64,000 bases of DNA, from the NCBI GenBank assembly GCA_021292105.1, contig CM037861.1:27738545-27802544 (forward strand), given 5' to 3'. Shown piece after piece: positions 24,201 through 33,289 of the stretch. Origin of the DNA: Anadara kagoshimensis. Taxonomy: Eukaryota; Mollusca; Bivalvia; Arcoida; Arcidae. Each line of letters starts with the position of its first letter. The first letter of the stretch is position 1. The notes under the pieces are model-generated. The model saw nothing but the letters and a program-made list of their open reading frames with translations, did not search any database and was not told the DNA's origin. A program made the position numbers and the translations under genes.

Positions 24201-27200
24201 AATTTTTCCCAAAATGGGCTGAGAAAATTCCCAATTAGAAAATACACTTAAGAGATCATGATTCAATAACTCCATATTTCACATAATAGCAAGTATTACA
24301 CAAAGCACCTCAAGATGGAGGATGCAAAATAAAGTAAAAGATTCTAGATTATTTTAAAAACATCTGCAAAGCAAGATGAAAATACTGCTTCTACATCAAG
24401 GCTTCAGAGACTGTGAGTAAACCAAATTCTGATACTGAGATTGAAAGTAAACTGGCAAGATGCGATGATGACAAATTTGAATATCAAATTAAATTTTTAA
24501 ACACTGATAAACACTTGGCGTCAGAAAAAGATTATTCATTATTAAATGGCATCAAAATGATGTTGATGTTTTCCCAAAATGAGCAAAAAGTTGATAGTTT
24601 TTCCCAATTTTTAGTTTAGGGCCTTTTCCTAAAGGACCCTGATAAATCCCTGGGTTTGTTTTAGACACTGCACATGTTTACAAATTATATAACTGTACAA
24701 TATTAGTATCAAATATAATTGTTGTATGATTTCATTCAGATGTACCAAGACAAAGGAAATTGATGGAATTAATGTACAAGACATGTATGGAGCCATCAGA
24801 GAAAGATATCAATGTATGGAAACAAGCCCACAGAGAATGGGAGTTAAAGTTCCTTCGTAGTCCAATTGAGTTTCTTGGATCTTCAACTGTTAGTGGTGTA
24901 AGATGTGCTGTAAACAGACTTGAGGTAAGACATCACCATGGTTACTTATTTGGTTGAGTGTTGATTCTGTTCTGCCAGTTGGAGGCCCAGCCATGTCAGA
25001 CCAGAGATTTGAAACTGGAAATAATGACTGTTCTTTTACCAATCGCCATTTAGAAAGAAAAGTTAAAATCCTTTAGATTAGATAGGAAATAAATGATGTC
25101 CCACATCAGTGTAAGTTTGGATAAAACACCCTTATTGATTATTACAAGTAAGCACTTGAGTTTTTGCAGCCTTGCTTATAGCTGGGAAAATCATGATGTA
25201 ATTAAAATAATCTTGAGTGTGGTAAAAACTCACTAACTTCAGGTAAGCCAGATACGGTACTTAACACATCTGAACAACATTTGTATTTCCTCCTTTCATC
25301 ATCATAAGCCTATGACTATGTCATCACTCATATTCTGTTTTATCTACATGTATATTTACCAGTATACTTTATAATTCGCTGTAGTTTTATTTTCACTATA
25401 TTCGTGGTCTGGTATATTGCTTTGAAAATAAAACCGCCATGAAAATACAGCATTTTGTGGCATTTAGTAAGTGTTCAGGTTCTCACCCACTTCCTTCCCT
25501 TTAATAACATAAGACTGTGAAAAATTTGACATTGCGAATACACTGGGCATAGAATAACTACGAAAATTTGACATCGCAAAACATAAGCAATATACAGTAT
25601 TTGTGGCGCCCATAAGTTACCAACCAGTACATAGATGGTTTCTGTTTTAGATCCACCTGAATACTTTAAATCTTTGATTTGAACTAGGTATGGATGGTTA
25701 CTTTACACTGTATAGTTTAAAGGTTGAAATGAGACCTTGAATAAATATTTTGCATCAATGATTCTCAAGAAGTTGTTTGTAAAAGAACAGCAAACCAAAT
25801 AATCCAGTGTAACAATAGGTTATGAGAAAATGTGCTTTTAAATGATTAAATATTTTGAGTTATGTTTTCTTTGTTTCACATTAATAAAATTCACAAATGT
25901 TTAAAATATTATTTTTGGTTTTTTTAAAGGGTGATAACATTTTTACACAGACTGCAACAAGAACCAATGACACAGAAGAAATTCCATGTGGCCTGGTAAA
26001 TAATAATGTTACAATATAGCAAAACCTCTTTATAATGCCCCTCAATAACTTTTCCACCTCACCTTGACACAGTATTTTGAAGTTACTGAACTTGTTTCTT
26101 CTTTGTTATTGTTTATAAGTCTACTTGATTTATAGTTTTTACTTTATTACCGGTAAATGTTTTAATTTTGACAACAACAACGTTTTTGATCTAACTCATA
26201 TGTGCCATAACTCAACAATGGAAACCCAGGACATCAGACAAACAAACAAAAATCTGAGAAAGTAACTTCTTTCTACATGTATACATTTAGCCTGTCGTCA
26301 TTAAACACCACCTAAATTGCCATTAATATCATAATACTCAAATTTAACTGATTTTGAACTCCTAGAAAATAAACATTGAATTTGTAAACATATACATCAT
26401 GGTGTAGTATGTTATATTTTTCATTTTTGTACAGGTGCTAAAAAGTATAGGCTACACAGGTGAAACAATTGATCAAGGAATTCCATTTGACTTGAATAAG
26501 GGAGTTATTTCCAATAATGATGGCAGAGTGACTGACATAAATGGTAAGCTCAAAAGTTTTTTGATCAGTCAACTTTTACAACTAATTTACAGATTGAATT
26601 TTTATCACTTCAGAGTTAATATATGATTGATTATAGTATTATGACATTCCCAATCACCAGCATTCCATTAGGGCCTCCATGGTCGAGCAGTCAGAAAAGT
26701 ATCTCTCACCGACTGTTTGAATCCTGCTTGGGAGTTGTGTAGTGATGGGCAGTGATGTTACTAGTCGATCCTTTACTTCATTAGTGTATTGCATGATAAA
26801 ATATCACAGTTCATTCAATAAGCTATTCCTGACTCTCATTCATAATACCAAATGAATCCTCTAAATTAGAATGTTGTTTGTTTTTTAAATGGTTTCTGCT
26901 TTTATCTAATTTACAGCCCTTTCAGTAAAATTTGGCCACCAGCACTAATAAATTATAATTTTTTAAAACCTTGCTAAATGATGCAGGTTAAGATTCAGTT
27001 GATAAAGATTGTCTGGTTTCAGAAACATATAAAATCCTTGCTCTATGTTTCAGGTGTATATTGCAGTGGTTGGATAAGCAGAGGTCCTGTTGGAGTCATT
27101 TTAACTACCATGACTGATGGGTTTGAGACAGGAAAACTTGTCCTAAAGGATTTAACAGATGGAAAACTAGATAATAAAGGCAAAGAGGGAAAATCATCAA

Positions 27201-30200
27201 TTTTGTCAATGCTGAAGTCTAAAGGTATAGGGTTGTACACATGATTATGCTACATTTTTTATCGAGAATCTAAATCAGTCTGCTGTTCAGTCTGTCTTCA
27301 GTTAGCTTATCACACTGCTACTAAATATTCAAGTATGCTTAGTTTTTAAAGCATCAGCCATGCTGAATGCTTTATAGCGATCGTTGGATTTTTTCGTATT
27401 TAGCGCCGCTCTCATTTCACCTTGACAGCCAATCAAATCCTTCGTTTCGACTGAAATTACGGGAATTTCCATATAGGGTATCCCAGGTATGTATAAACTC
27501 TAATCTGAGTGACTGGGTCTCCCGGAAAGTTACGAAAACAATGTTTTCATCATGTACACATGTGCCGATCTGAAATGTATTCATACGCGTATTAGTCCGT
27601 AATTGTTTTTGCTGGATATATATTTTTAATTCTTCACTTTTGTATAAAAACCATAAAAATCCATGAAGTATACGCCCCTCGGAAAGCCCAACAAAAATGA
27701 CGATCTTGTCAGTTCGCGCCGACGTTCTTCTTTTTGACCTACAGTGCTGTACATGTGGTTGTTTTACAGTCGCCGCCATATTGGATTTTTTTAATTTACG
27801 CAAAGTGACATAGATAAATAAACACAAAGTATGCTCATTAAACAGTTTTTAAGTTAAATAACTCCAAACATGGATCACATTTGATGATAAATTATATATT
27901 TTTTTTTAAAAATTGATTGTCAATAATATTTCGTGTTTGGGATATCCCGACCTGGTTCATTAATATTCATCATAACGTCACGAGGATTTTCCCGCTTTCA
28001 TTGGGTATTAAAATTCATTCCTGTCAGTTTGCCGGTAGCGAAATTATGCATAACAAAAAAGTAGAAATCAAAGATTATTCCCAAAAATGTGATACGAAAC
28101 TGAAAGAAGAAGTTTATTTACAAGTTATTGGCTATGTTGATAAATCGTTTGTGACTCGTGAAGTTGTGTAGGATATCGATACCGTAGTTCGTATGCAAAT
28201 TAGCCATGTGTTTGGGGGCATGGCATTTGACACCCGATGCCCCTGCTTAAATGTATTCACATAGCGTAGTGACTGACCTTTTTAGTCCAGTGCACCCTTG
28301 CCCCTTTTAAAATGATCATGACACCCTGTCCTTTTCAGTTATCAGTTTAATATAAAAACGACATGCTTTATTCTCGAATCTCTGCTACATACTTCCGATC
28401 TTCCGCACACACTCCACTTCTCACCATATGTCTCCGAAGACAGACAATTTCATCATCAATGTTCATTTAAATACCCTTTCCAGTTGTTTATTTTGAAACA
28501 ACAAAATAAATCGCAAGAAGGAACAACTTGAAATCAAAATCTAAACAAAACTGAAAAAAACGATGTTTTAAAATTTTCAGATAAAATTTATTTACCTTGT
28601 TACAAGTCCTTATTAGATCGTTTTACAGTGGATATCCGATTAAAGTTGTTGTCAGTAGTTTAATCCATGGTTTTTACAACCTTTAATTTCCTTTAATGAA
28701 GCCATGTTACTTTATTTCACATAAAATGTGGCCACTGGACATGGAGGAAAACTGATTGTGCTTTCTTAAGTTCTTCCGATTTCTAGAGCACCGTTGGTGA
28801 AGTAGAACAGAAACTAAGGGCGGGGAAAATATGGTACCAATCTTGTGAACTCAACTCCTCTTACAGTTTTCAACCAAAAACCTTGAAACTTCACAGAATG
28901 TTTCTATATATATTGAGGATGTGCACCTGACTTTATGGAAATATTTCAAGATTTTTTCCCCATTTTTCAAGACTTTGAAACTTAGTCACTTTTTAGCAAG
29001 TATTTGAATGGGGGTACCTACTTTGTGAACTCAACTCCTCTTACAGATTTCAACCAAAAACCTTGAAACTTCACAGAATGTTAATATATATATTGAGGAT
29101 GTGCACCTGACTTTATGGAAATATTTCAAGATTTTTTCCCCATTTTTCAAGACTTTGAAACTTAGTCACTTTTTAGCAAGTATTTGAATGGGGGTACCTA
29201 CTTTGTGAACTCAACTCCTCTTACAGATTTCAACCAAAAACCTTGAAACTTCACAGAATGTTAATATATATATTGAGGATGTGACCTGACTTTATGGAAA
29301 TATTTCAAGATTTTTTTCCCCATTTTTCCAGACTTTAAAACTTAGTCACTTTTTAGCAAGTATTTGAATGGGGGTACCTACTTTGTGAACTCAACTCCTC
29401 TTACAGTTTTCAACCAAAAGCGTTGAAACTTCACAGAATGTTTATATATATATTGAAGATGTGCACCTGACTTTATGGAAATATTTCAAGATTTTTTCTC
29501 CATTTTTCCAGACTTTGAAACTTAGTCACTTTTTAGCAAGTATTAGAATGGGGGTACCTACTTTGTGAACTCAACTCCTCTTACAGTTTCTCTTAAATTC
29601 AAAGTAATTTTATTGTAACATTTTAGTTGTCTAAATAATAATCAATTAATTTTCAATTAATCCTATTCAGAAATATTTCCCCCTTTTGTACTCAATTCTT
29701 GTCAACGAACTTTTTTTGAAAGAGACAGTTGCCTGGACAACTTCTGTAATTGGGAGGTACAGATTATTAGCTTATTGTGTCAGGATGGTTTATACCAATT
29801 CAGGCTTTTGAAGCTCACTTGGACAATTTATATATTTCAACAATAATTTTAAATACATTTAAATTATTTCTAAAACAAAGGTTTTATTTTTATTTTTATT
29901 TTTTTTCAAATTAATTGTGAATTCAATGAATAAAATTAATGACTTCAACAATGGTTAATCTGTCAGTTGCAAGTCAAGGGAAATAGCTGGTCATGGTGAA
30001 AGTTTTTTTTTGTGATGATGACACTATGGCGATGATGATGTGGCATGATGATCTGGTGAAGATGATGACAATAATAATGATGATGATGACATTCAGTTCT
30101 GCTGCTGCCGATGATGATGATGATGATGTCACCATGATGATGATGATATGACATGAGGAGATATAATGATGATGATAATGATGATGATGTCACCATGATG

Positions 30201-30571
30201 ATGATGTGACACAAGGAGATATGATAATGATGTTGATGATGGTGATGACATGAGTTCTGTTGATGCCGATGATGATAATGATTATCATGATGAAGAAGAT
30301 GATAGTGATGGTGGTGATGAAAATAAGCTCTGCTGCTATGAGTGATGATGGTGATGATGACGATGTGACTTGACGAACTATGATGATGATTATGATGGTG
30401 ACATGAGTTCTGTTGCTACCGATGATGATGATGGTGGCAATGATGACATTCAGTACTGCTGAGCGCTGCCCATAGTATGATGATGATGATGATGATGATG
30501 ATGATATGATGATGAGATGATGATGATGGTGGCAATGATGACATTCAGTACTGCTGAGCACTGCCCATAGT

Positions 30572-30609
<38 letters not shown>

Positions 30610-32713
30610 GATGGTGGTGATGATGATGATGGTGGTTGTGATGACATTCAGTTCTGCTGCTGTCGATGATAATAATAATTCACGATAATGATGATAATAA
30701 CAAAGCCAATGTGTTCATGCTGATGATGTGACATGATGATGACATTCAGTACTGCTGCTGCTGATAATGATGATGATTATGTGACACGAACAGCTATGAT
30801 GATGATGTGACCATATTAATGATGTAACATGAGGATTTCTGAAAATGATTAATATAATGGTGGTGGTGATTGTCATGGCATGGGTTCTACTGCTGCTGCT
30901 AATGACGACGACGATGATGATGATGATGATGATATCTTCATGTTGATGATCAAAATGTGATATGAGGAGTGATAATGATGATGATGGTGGTGATTATAGA
31001 TCCAGTTTGGGTTTTCTTCCAGTCAACTGCGTTTTAGTGGAGTTATGCCCCTTTTACTTTGTGAATTTTATCAAAATGATGGTTTCTCTGGACTTTTTTC
31101 CGTTACGCTTGAGATATTTCACTCAGATTTGGGGTCGGGTCTTTAGTAGCCTCTCTTGGTTTTTGAAAAATTTAAAATTTATATTTATGCGAATTACTTA
31201 GTTTACTCAATTGATAAACATTGCGTGTCATGTCCATTTTGACCATTGTAACATATTTATACGTTAGAACCTAACAACTTGCATAAAAAGCAGACTTGTT
31301 GTTAGAAGCTTCCCGATCACAGTATCTATTATTTGCATGATTTTCATTTGTTACTGATTCATTAGACAATCTCAGTTTCAAGTGCACATTTTTTTTATCA
31401 AATTGCTCATTTTAGCTGATGCTTCAGTACCTTCAGTACTTTGATTAACAACTGAGTGTACTGGTTTACAAATTGTCTTGTATAACAAGGACATATCATG
31501 CAGTCTAACTGCACATCAAAAACACATTTCTCAATCATAAGTGGGTCAGTGACCATAATTACAATGCATTTACTCATTCATTTTGGCCGCAATGGCCTAA
31601 TGGATAAGACGTCATCCATCTCATCCATGATCCATGTGGCATACTGACTCTTTGAGCTGGCACGTTAAAGTCGCCCTGAGCGTGCGCTAGAACAAGGCAG
31701 ACCATACAACACACTCGCACTTCACATGCATACAGGAAATTGTTCATAGATTAATCCAGAGATTAATAAAATACAGTAGTTCTAGTTGCGAATAGCTGAA
31801 AATTGCTGATGCAACATTAAGCAACATTCAACCAACAAAACCCATTCATTTCCATTGTAGATAAATGTACAAAGAAATGTCAAAAAGGTCCAGCTCATTC
31901 AATAATGTTTGTGTTATATTTATATCAAATTAGAAACTACATGTACCTTTTATGATTACAGAAGTTTTCTAGATAGATTTCTTAGTACATTATATTATTT
32001 AATAGTAGTGGCTAGAACCAAAATTTATTTTATTGGAAATCTGATGTGAATGTACTTCTCTAGGTTTTAGAAGATGAAAATGTAACATGAGTTTTCTATC
32101 TAAGTACATGTATCAAATATATGATGCTGTAAAAAAAAGGATTTCATCCATGCACCATTTGATACACACATTCTTTCTATTGGTCATTGAAAATGTAAGT
32201 GTAACATCTGTAGCAGTCTGGTAGCTCAGTTGGTACAGCACTTAACCATAGTGTCTTGGGTTAGAACCCTGGCCAGAGTCTGCATTATTTCTCTTTTCTG
32301 TTAGAGTTTAGTGGTCAGTGTGGCCCATATAAACTCCATACAAGGGAATTTGGGTGAGACTGTTTTTATCTAAAAATAACAGGGGGAAATGTAGAGTTCT
32401 AGGTAGCTCAGTTGGTAGAGCACTTGCCAATAGTTCAATACCTATACCTGATTCAATCCCCAGTCCCACCCTGTAGTACCATTACCATATTTACTCATTC
32501 ATCTCTCTCATGTACAATTTCCTCAAATTGGTAGCAAATTTTTAGTTTTTATGAGATCATGTAGTTATTTTTATTATCTTTCTTGTCCTTGTAGGGGTTC
32601 AAGTTGTTAGTTTTACAGACTGGGAGAAGATAGACAAATCTGAAATGGAAGCTGGACAGCTAATAGAAAACCAAGAGAAAAAATTGTTGACATTAACCAT
32701 ATGTTATCTATAG
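15426..32713 (+). CDS. FDXR: NADPH:adrenodoxin/ferredoxin oxidoreductase, mitochondrial, twelve exons
   Basis: This FAD enzyme passes electrons from NADPH to mitochondrial ferredoxins, feeding P450 reactions and Fe-S cluster biogenesis in the matrix. Exons: 15426-15587, 16261-16356, 17072-17194, 18459-18503, 19165-19233, 20075-20176, 23580-23772, 24740-24924, 25930-25995, 26435-26543, 27054-27224 and 32595-32713. All introns are GT-AG and all phases join. The protein is about 479 residues (human about 491): an Arg-rich presequence, FAD motif GSGPAG (40-45), NADP motif GQGNVA (179-184), [10 protein letters not shown] (from 223) with the Arg pair that binds the 2'-phosphate, and [11 protein letters not shown] near the C-terminus. 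The last 20 or so codons are out of the conserved frame by one base. Confidence 0.97.
16261..16356 (+). CDS. FDXR: FDXR exon 2
   Basis: Encodes [20 protein letters not shown] then DHPEVK, the strongly conserved FAD-contacting stretch. Phase 0 at both ends. Confidence 0.97.
16387..16423. repeat. (AAAT)n microsatellite
   Basis: Nearly perfect TAAA tetranucleotides in FDXR intron 2. Confidence 0.95.
16781..16807. repeat. (AC)n microsatellite
   Basis: About 13 AC dinucleotides in FDXR intron 2. Confidence 0.95.
17072..17194 (+). CDS. FDXR: FDXR exon 3
   Basis: Encodes [24 protein letters not shown] and AYSAVIL. Acceptor CTTCAG, donor GTATGT, phase 0. Confidence 0.97.
17400..17480 (-). mobile_element. 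Probable LINE 3' tail fragment
   Basis: On the minus strand: GGTGGTTTTTGAGTGAATAA then AAGAACTTGAACTTGA, the short hexamer-tail style of some LINE 3' ends. The extent upstream is uncertain. The rest of FDXR intron 3 (17195-18458) shows no gene. Confidence 0.3.
18459..18503 (+). CDS. FDXR: FDXR exon 4 (45 bp)
   Basis: A micro-exon of 15 codons, [15 protein letters not shown], matching the family's SYGA...IPGE motif. Acceptor TTTCAG, donor GTATAT. Confidence 0.96.
19165..19233 (+). CDS. FDXR: FDXR exon 5
   Basis: Encodes [12 protein letters not shown] and flanking residues, the conserved FVGWYNG region. Acceptor CTCCAG, donor GTAAGT, phase 0. Confidence 0.97.
19279..19529. repeat. 17-bp perfect inverted repeat in FDXR intron 5
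   Basis: TATTTTTATCTAACATT at 19279-19295 is exactly inverted at 19513-19529. GGTAGGTT motifs also occur inverted nearby but in the wrong order for a simple terminal repeat. It may be a worn MITE; no target duplication was found. Confidence 0.45.
20075..20176 (+). CDS. FDXR: FDXR exon 6 (NADP-binding motif)
   Basis: Encodes [18 protein letters not shown], the Rossmann glycine motif for NADPH. The donor is GTAATT; the target duplication of a SINE starts at the fourth intron base. Confidence 0.97.
20260..21295. mobile_element. Non-autonomous hAT transposon nested in a SINE
   Basis: Terminal repeats CAGGGGTCCGGAAA and (reverse complement) CAGGGCTTCGGAAA. The 8-bp host duplication ATTGAGAC (20252-20259 and 21296-21303) is part of the SINE sequence itself. 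Subterminal CCGGACATGTCCGAC-type motifs recur at both ends. No transposase; the interior has a 45-base T run. TIR and duplication length fit the hAT superfamily. Confidence 0.88.
21202..21246. repeat. Poly(T) run of 45 bases
   Basis: Uninterrupted T run near the right end of the nested hAT element. Its true length is likely to be uncertain in any assembly. Confidence 0.9.
21800..22025 (+). mobile_element. Family B SINE, head-truncated
   Basis: Contains TGCCAAGCACTTAACATTAG, ATAAAGAACCCTGCTGTATA, CATAGGCAAAATTTCTGCAC and AGTGAAATATTCTTGACTG, matching the body and tail of the other family B copies in the opposite orientation to the split copy just upstream. It lies in FDXR intron 6. Confidence 0.75.
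22026..23579. other. FDXR intron 6, remainder
   Basis: No gene. A heavily worn family B-like SINE may lie at about 23000-23215 (minus-strand B-box GGGTTCGAACCT). Otherwise AT-rich unique sequence. Confidence 0.4.
23580..23772 (+). CDS. FDXR: FDXR exon 7
   Basis: Encodes [20 protein letters not shown], invariant in the family, and RPLLHKEDF. It ends in phase 1 before GTAAAA. Confidence 0.97.
24138..24652. mobile_element. hAT-like MITE with 5-bp flanking repeat
   Basis: Terminal repeats CAGGGATTTATCAAGGGCC and (reverse complement) CAGGGATTTATCAGGGTCC. GGTTT flanks both sides directly (24133-24137 and 24653-24657). The interior has TTTTCCCAA motifs near both ends and only short degraded frames. 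The terminus resembles hAT; the 5-bp duplication is shorter than the usual 8. It lies in FDXR intron 7. Confidence 0.75.
24740..24924 (+). CDS. FDXR: FDXR exon 8
   Basis: Encodes [12 protein letters not shown], then [14 protein letters not shown], equivalent to the family's LRFFRSPQ segment. Phase 1 in, phase 0 out, donor GTAAGA. Confidence 0.96.
24950..25929. other. FDXR intron 8
   Basis: The first 250 bp (about 24955-25215) resemble a worn plus-strand family B SINE (GTCAGACCAGAGATTTGAAA, GACTGTTCTTTTACC). The remainder shows nothing that can be named. Confidence 0.4.
25930..25995 (+). CDS. FDXR: FDXR exon 9
   Basis: Encodes 22 residues ending EEIPCGL, matching the family's EDLPCGLV. Acceptor TTTAAAG, donor GTAAAT. 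Confidence 0.95.
26435..26543 (+). CDS. FDXR: FDXR exon 10
   Basis: Encodes [19 protein letters not shown] and DGRV, the SIGY and PFD motifs of the FAD domain. Ends phase 1 before GTAAGC. Confidence 0.96.
26665..26850 (+). mobile_element. tRNA-like SINE fragment
   Basis: GGCCTCCATGGTCGAGCAGT (A-box-like) and TGTTTGAATCCTGC (B-box-like) are spaced as in a tRNA head. The tail is degraded. It lies in FDXR intron 10. Confidence 0.45.
27054..27224 (+). CDS. FDXR: FDXR exon 11
   Basis: Encodes [20 protein letters not shown], the C-terminal FAD/NADPH contact motif, then a lysine-rich linker. Ends phase 1 before GTATAG. The following intron is 5.4 kb and mostly repeats. Confidence 0.97.
27225..28260. 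other. CpG-containing island-like stretch at the start of FDXR intron 11
   Basis: More CpG dinucleotides than the surrounding introns. The minus strand has CAATATGGCGGCGACTG near 27770, a YY1-type site overlapping a possible start codon, leading into a short basic frame ([10 protein letters not shown]...). The right part contains a GGGGCAT/ATGCCCC inverted pair near 28216-28245. It could be an inserted element or a cryptic antisense promoter; no protein family was recognised. Confidence 0.3.
28840..29590. repeat. 180-bp minisatellite, about four units
   Basis: The phrase TTGTGAACTCAACTCCTCTT recurs every 180 bp, starting in the lines at about 28842, 29022, 29202, 29382 and 29562. Units also share GGATGTGCACCTGACTTTAT and differ by only a few bases. 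It lies in FDXR intron 11. Confidence 0.95.
30012..30995. repeat. Compound (GAT)n microsatellite with a higher-order repeat
   Basis: About 1 kb of imperfect GAT/ATG triplets interrupted by GACATTCAGT(A/T)CTGCTG. A longer block GCAATGATGACATTCAGTAC...CTGCCCATAGTATGATG is repeated at about 30437 and 30531. His/Ser-rich reading frames on the minus strand are by-products of the triplet repeat. Confidence 0.92.
30996..31574. other. FDXR intron 11, unannotated part
   Basis: Non-repetitive AT-rich intronic DNA; nothing supported. Confidence 0.45.
31584..31842 (+). mobile_element. tRNA-Arg-like SINE, family A, 9-bp target duplication
   Basis: Starts GGCCGCAATGGCCTAATGGA (A-box) and ends CAACATTAAGCAACATTCAA plus CCAACAAAAC. 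CATTCATTT flanks both ends (31575-31583 and 31843-31851). It is the same family as 5454-5826 but lacks the B-box half of the tRNA head. Confidence 0.85.
32205..32480 (+). repeat. Two tRNA-like SINE heads in tandem
   Basis: Head 1: TGGTAGCTCAGTTGGTACAG with GGGTTAGAACCCTGG (32218-32278). Head 2: AGGTAGCTCAGTTGGTAGAG with GATTCAATCCCCAG (32400-32465). Neither folds as an intact tRNA. They sit about 120 bp before FDXR exon 12. Confidence 0.55.
32595..32713 (+). CDS. FDXR: FDXR exon 12, frameshifted near the C-terminus
   Basis: Starts [14 protein letters not shown] in the conserved frame. From about 32666 the frame given reads [15 protein letters not shown] and stops at 32711-32713. The next frame over reads [18 protein letters not shown] and stops at 32722-32724, which matches the family's conserved KPREKLVD end. 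One G appears to be missing at about 32665-32666. Confidence 0.92.
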
Positions 32714-33267
32714 CAGCAAATTAGATAACAAAACAATTCATGACCAGACATTTCTTCATAAAATCAATTAATCAAAATTTCAACTAGATTTCGAATTTAT
32801 TTTAATTTATGCTTCTGAAATAATCATGATTTACTTTTACAGTCATTTTTTTTTTTCATTTAAAACTTTAAATATAGACTAGTAAAAACATTACCATTTC
32901 ACAAGGAAGGCTCAATTTCTTTGTAATTATTTCTTGATATAAATTATGCTATTCTACTTATACGGAAACTAGACTACCTGTGTCAGTGACGTCATTAAAT
33001 GGCGCAATTCATTCCTATTTTCATTCTTTTTACGTGTTAATCAGCATCCGGCCATTTGTTGGAACATTGTGGGCGTGGCCGGCGAGACGTCAATTGACCA
33101 AACATGTACAATGTATCAAAATAATGATATTCTATGATCAACTAAATTACTAATTGGAAATTGTAAAACCATATGATTTGACAAATTATTCCCGTGTGTG
33201 TAATTCTTTGTAATATGTTGTGTTTTTCCGTTAATTATAATTTAATTGTTGTTATTTATTGTATTGT

Positions 33268-33273
33268 AATAAA
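33268..33273 (+). terminator. Candidate FDXR polyadenylation signal
   Basis: AATAAA about 550 bp after the stop codon, followed by TTGT-rich sequence. Other candidates cannot be excluded. Confidence 0.4.
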
Positions 33274-33289
33274 AAGCAATATATTGTAT

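Noticed and set aside
27917-28171. 84-codon frame ending SFVTREVV
   Set aside because: Hydrophilic and plausible-looking, but no motif recognised; it could be part of an old element and is covered only as part of the island-like stretch.
29963-30647. His- and Ser-rich reading frames on the minus strand
   Set aside because: They are translations of the GAT/ATG microsatellite, with no start context or family signal.
32215-32280. Possible tRNA gene (TAGCTCAGTTGG with GGGTTAGAACCC)
   Set aside because: The A and B box motifs are present but no acceptor stem pairs, and a similar head lies 180 bp on; more likely a SINE head.
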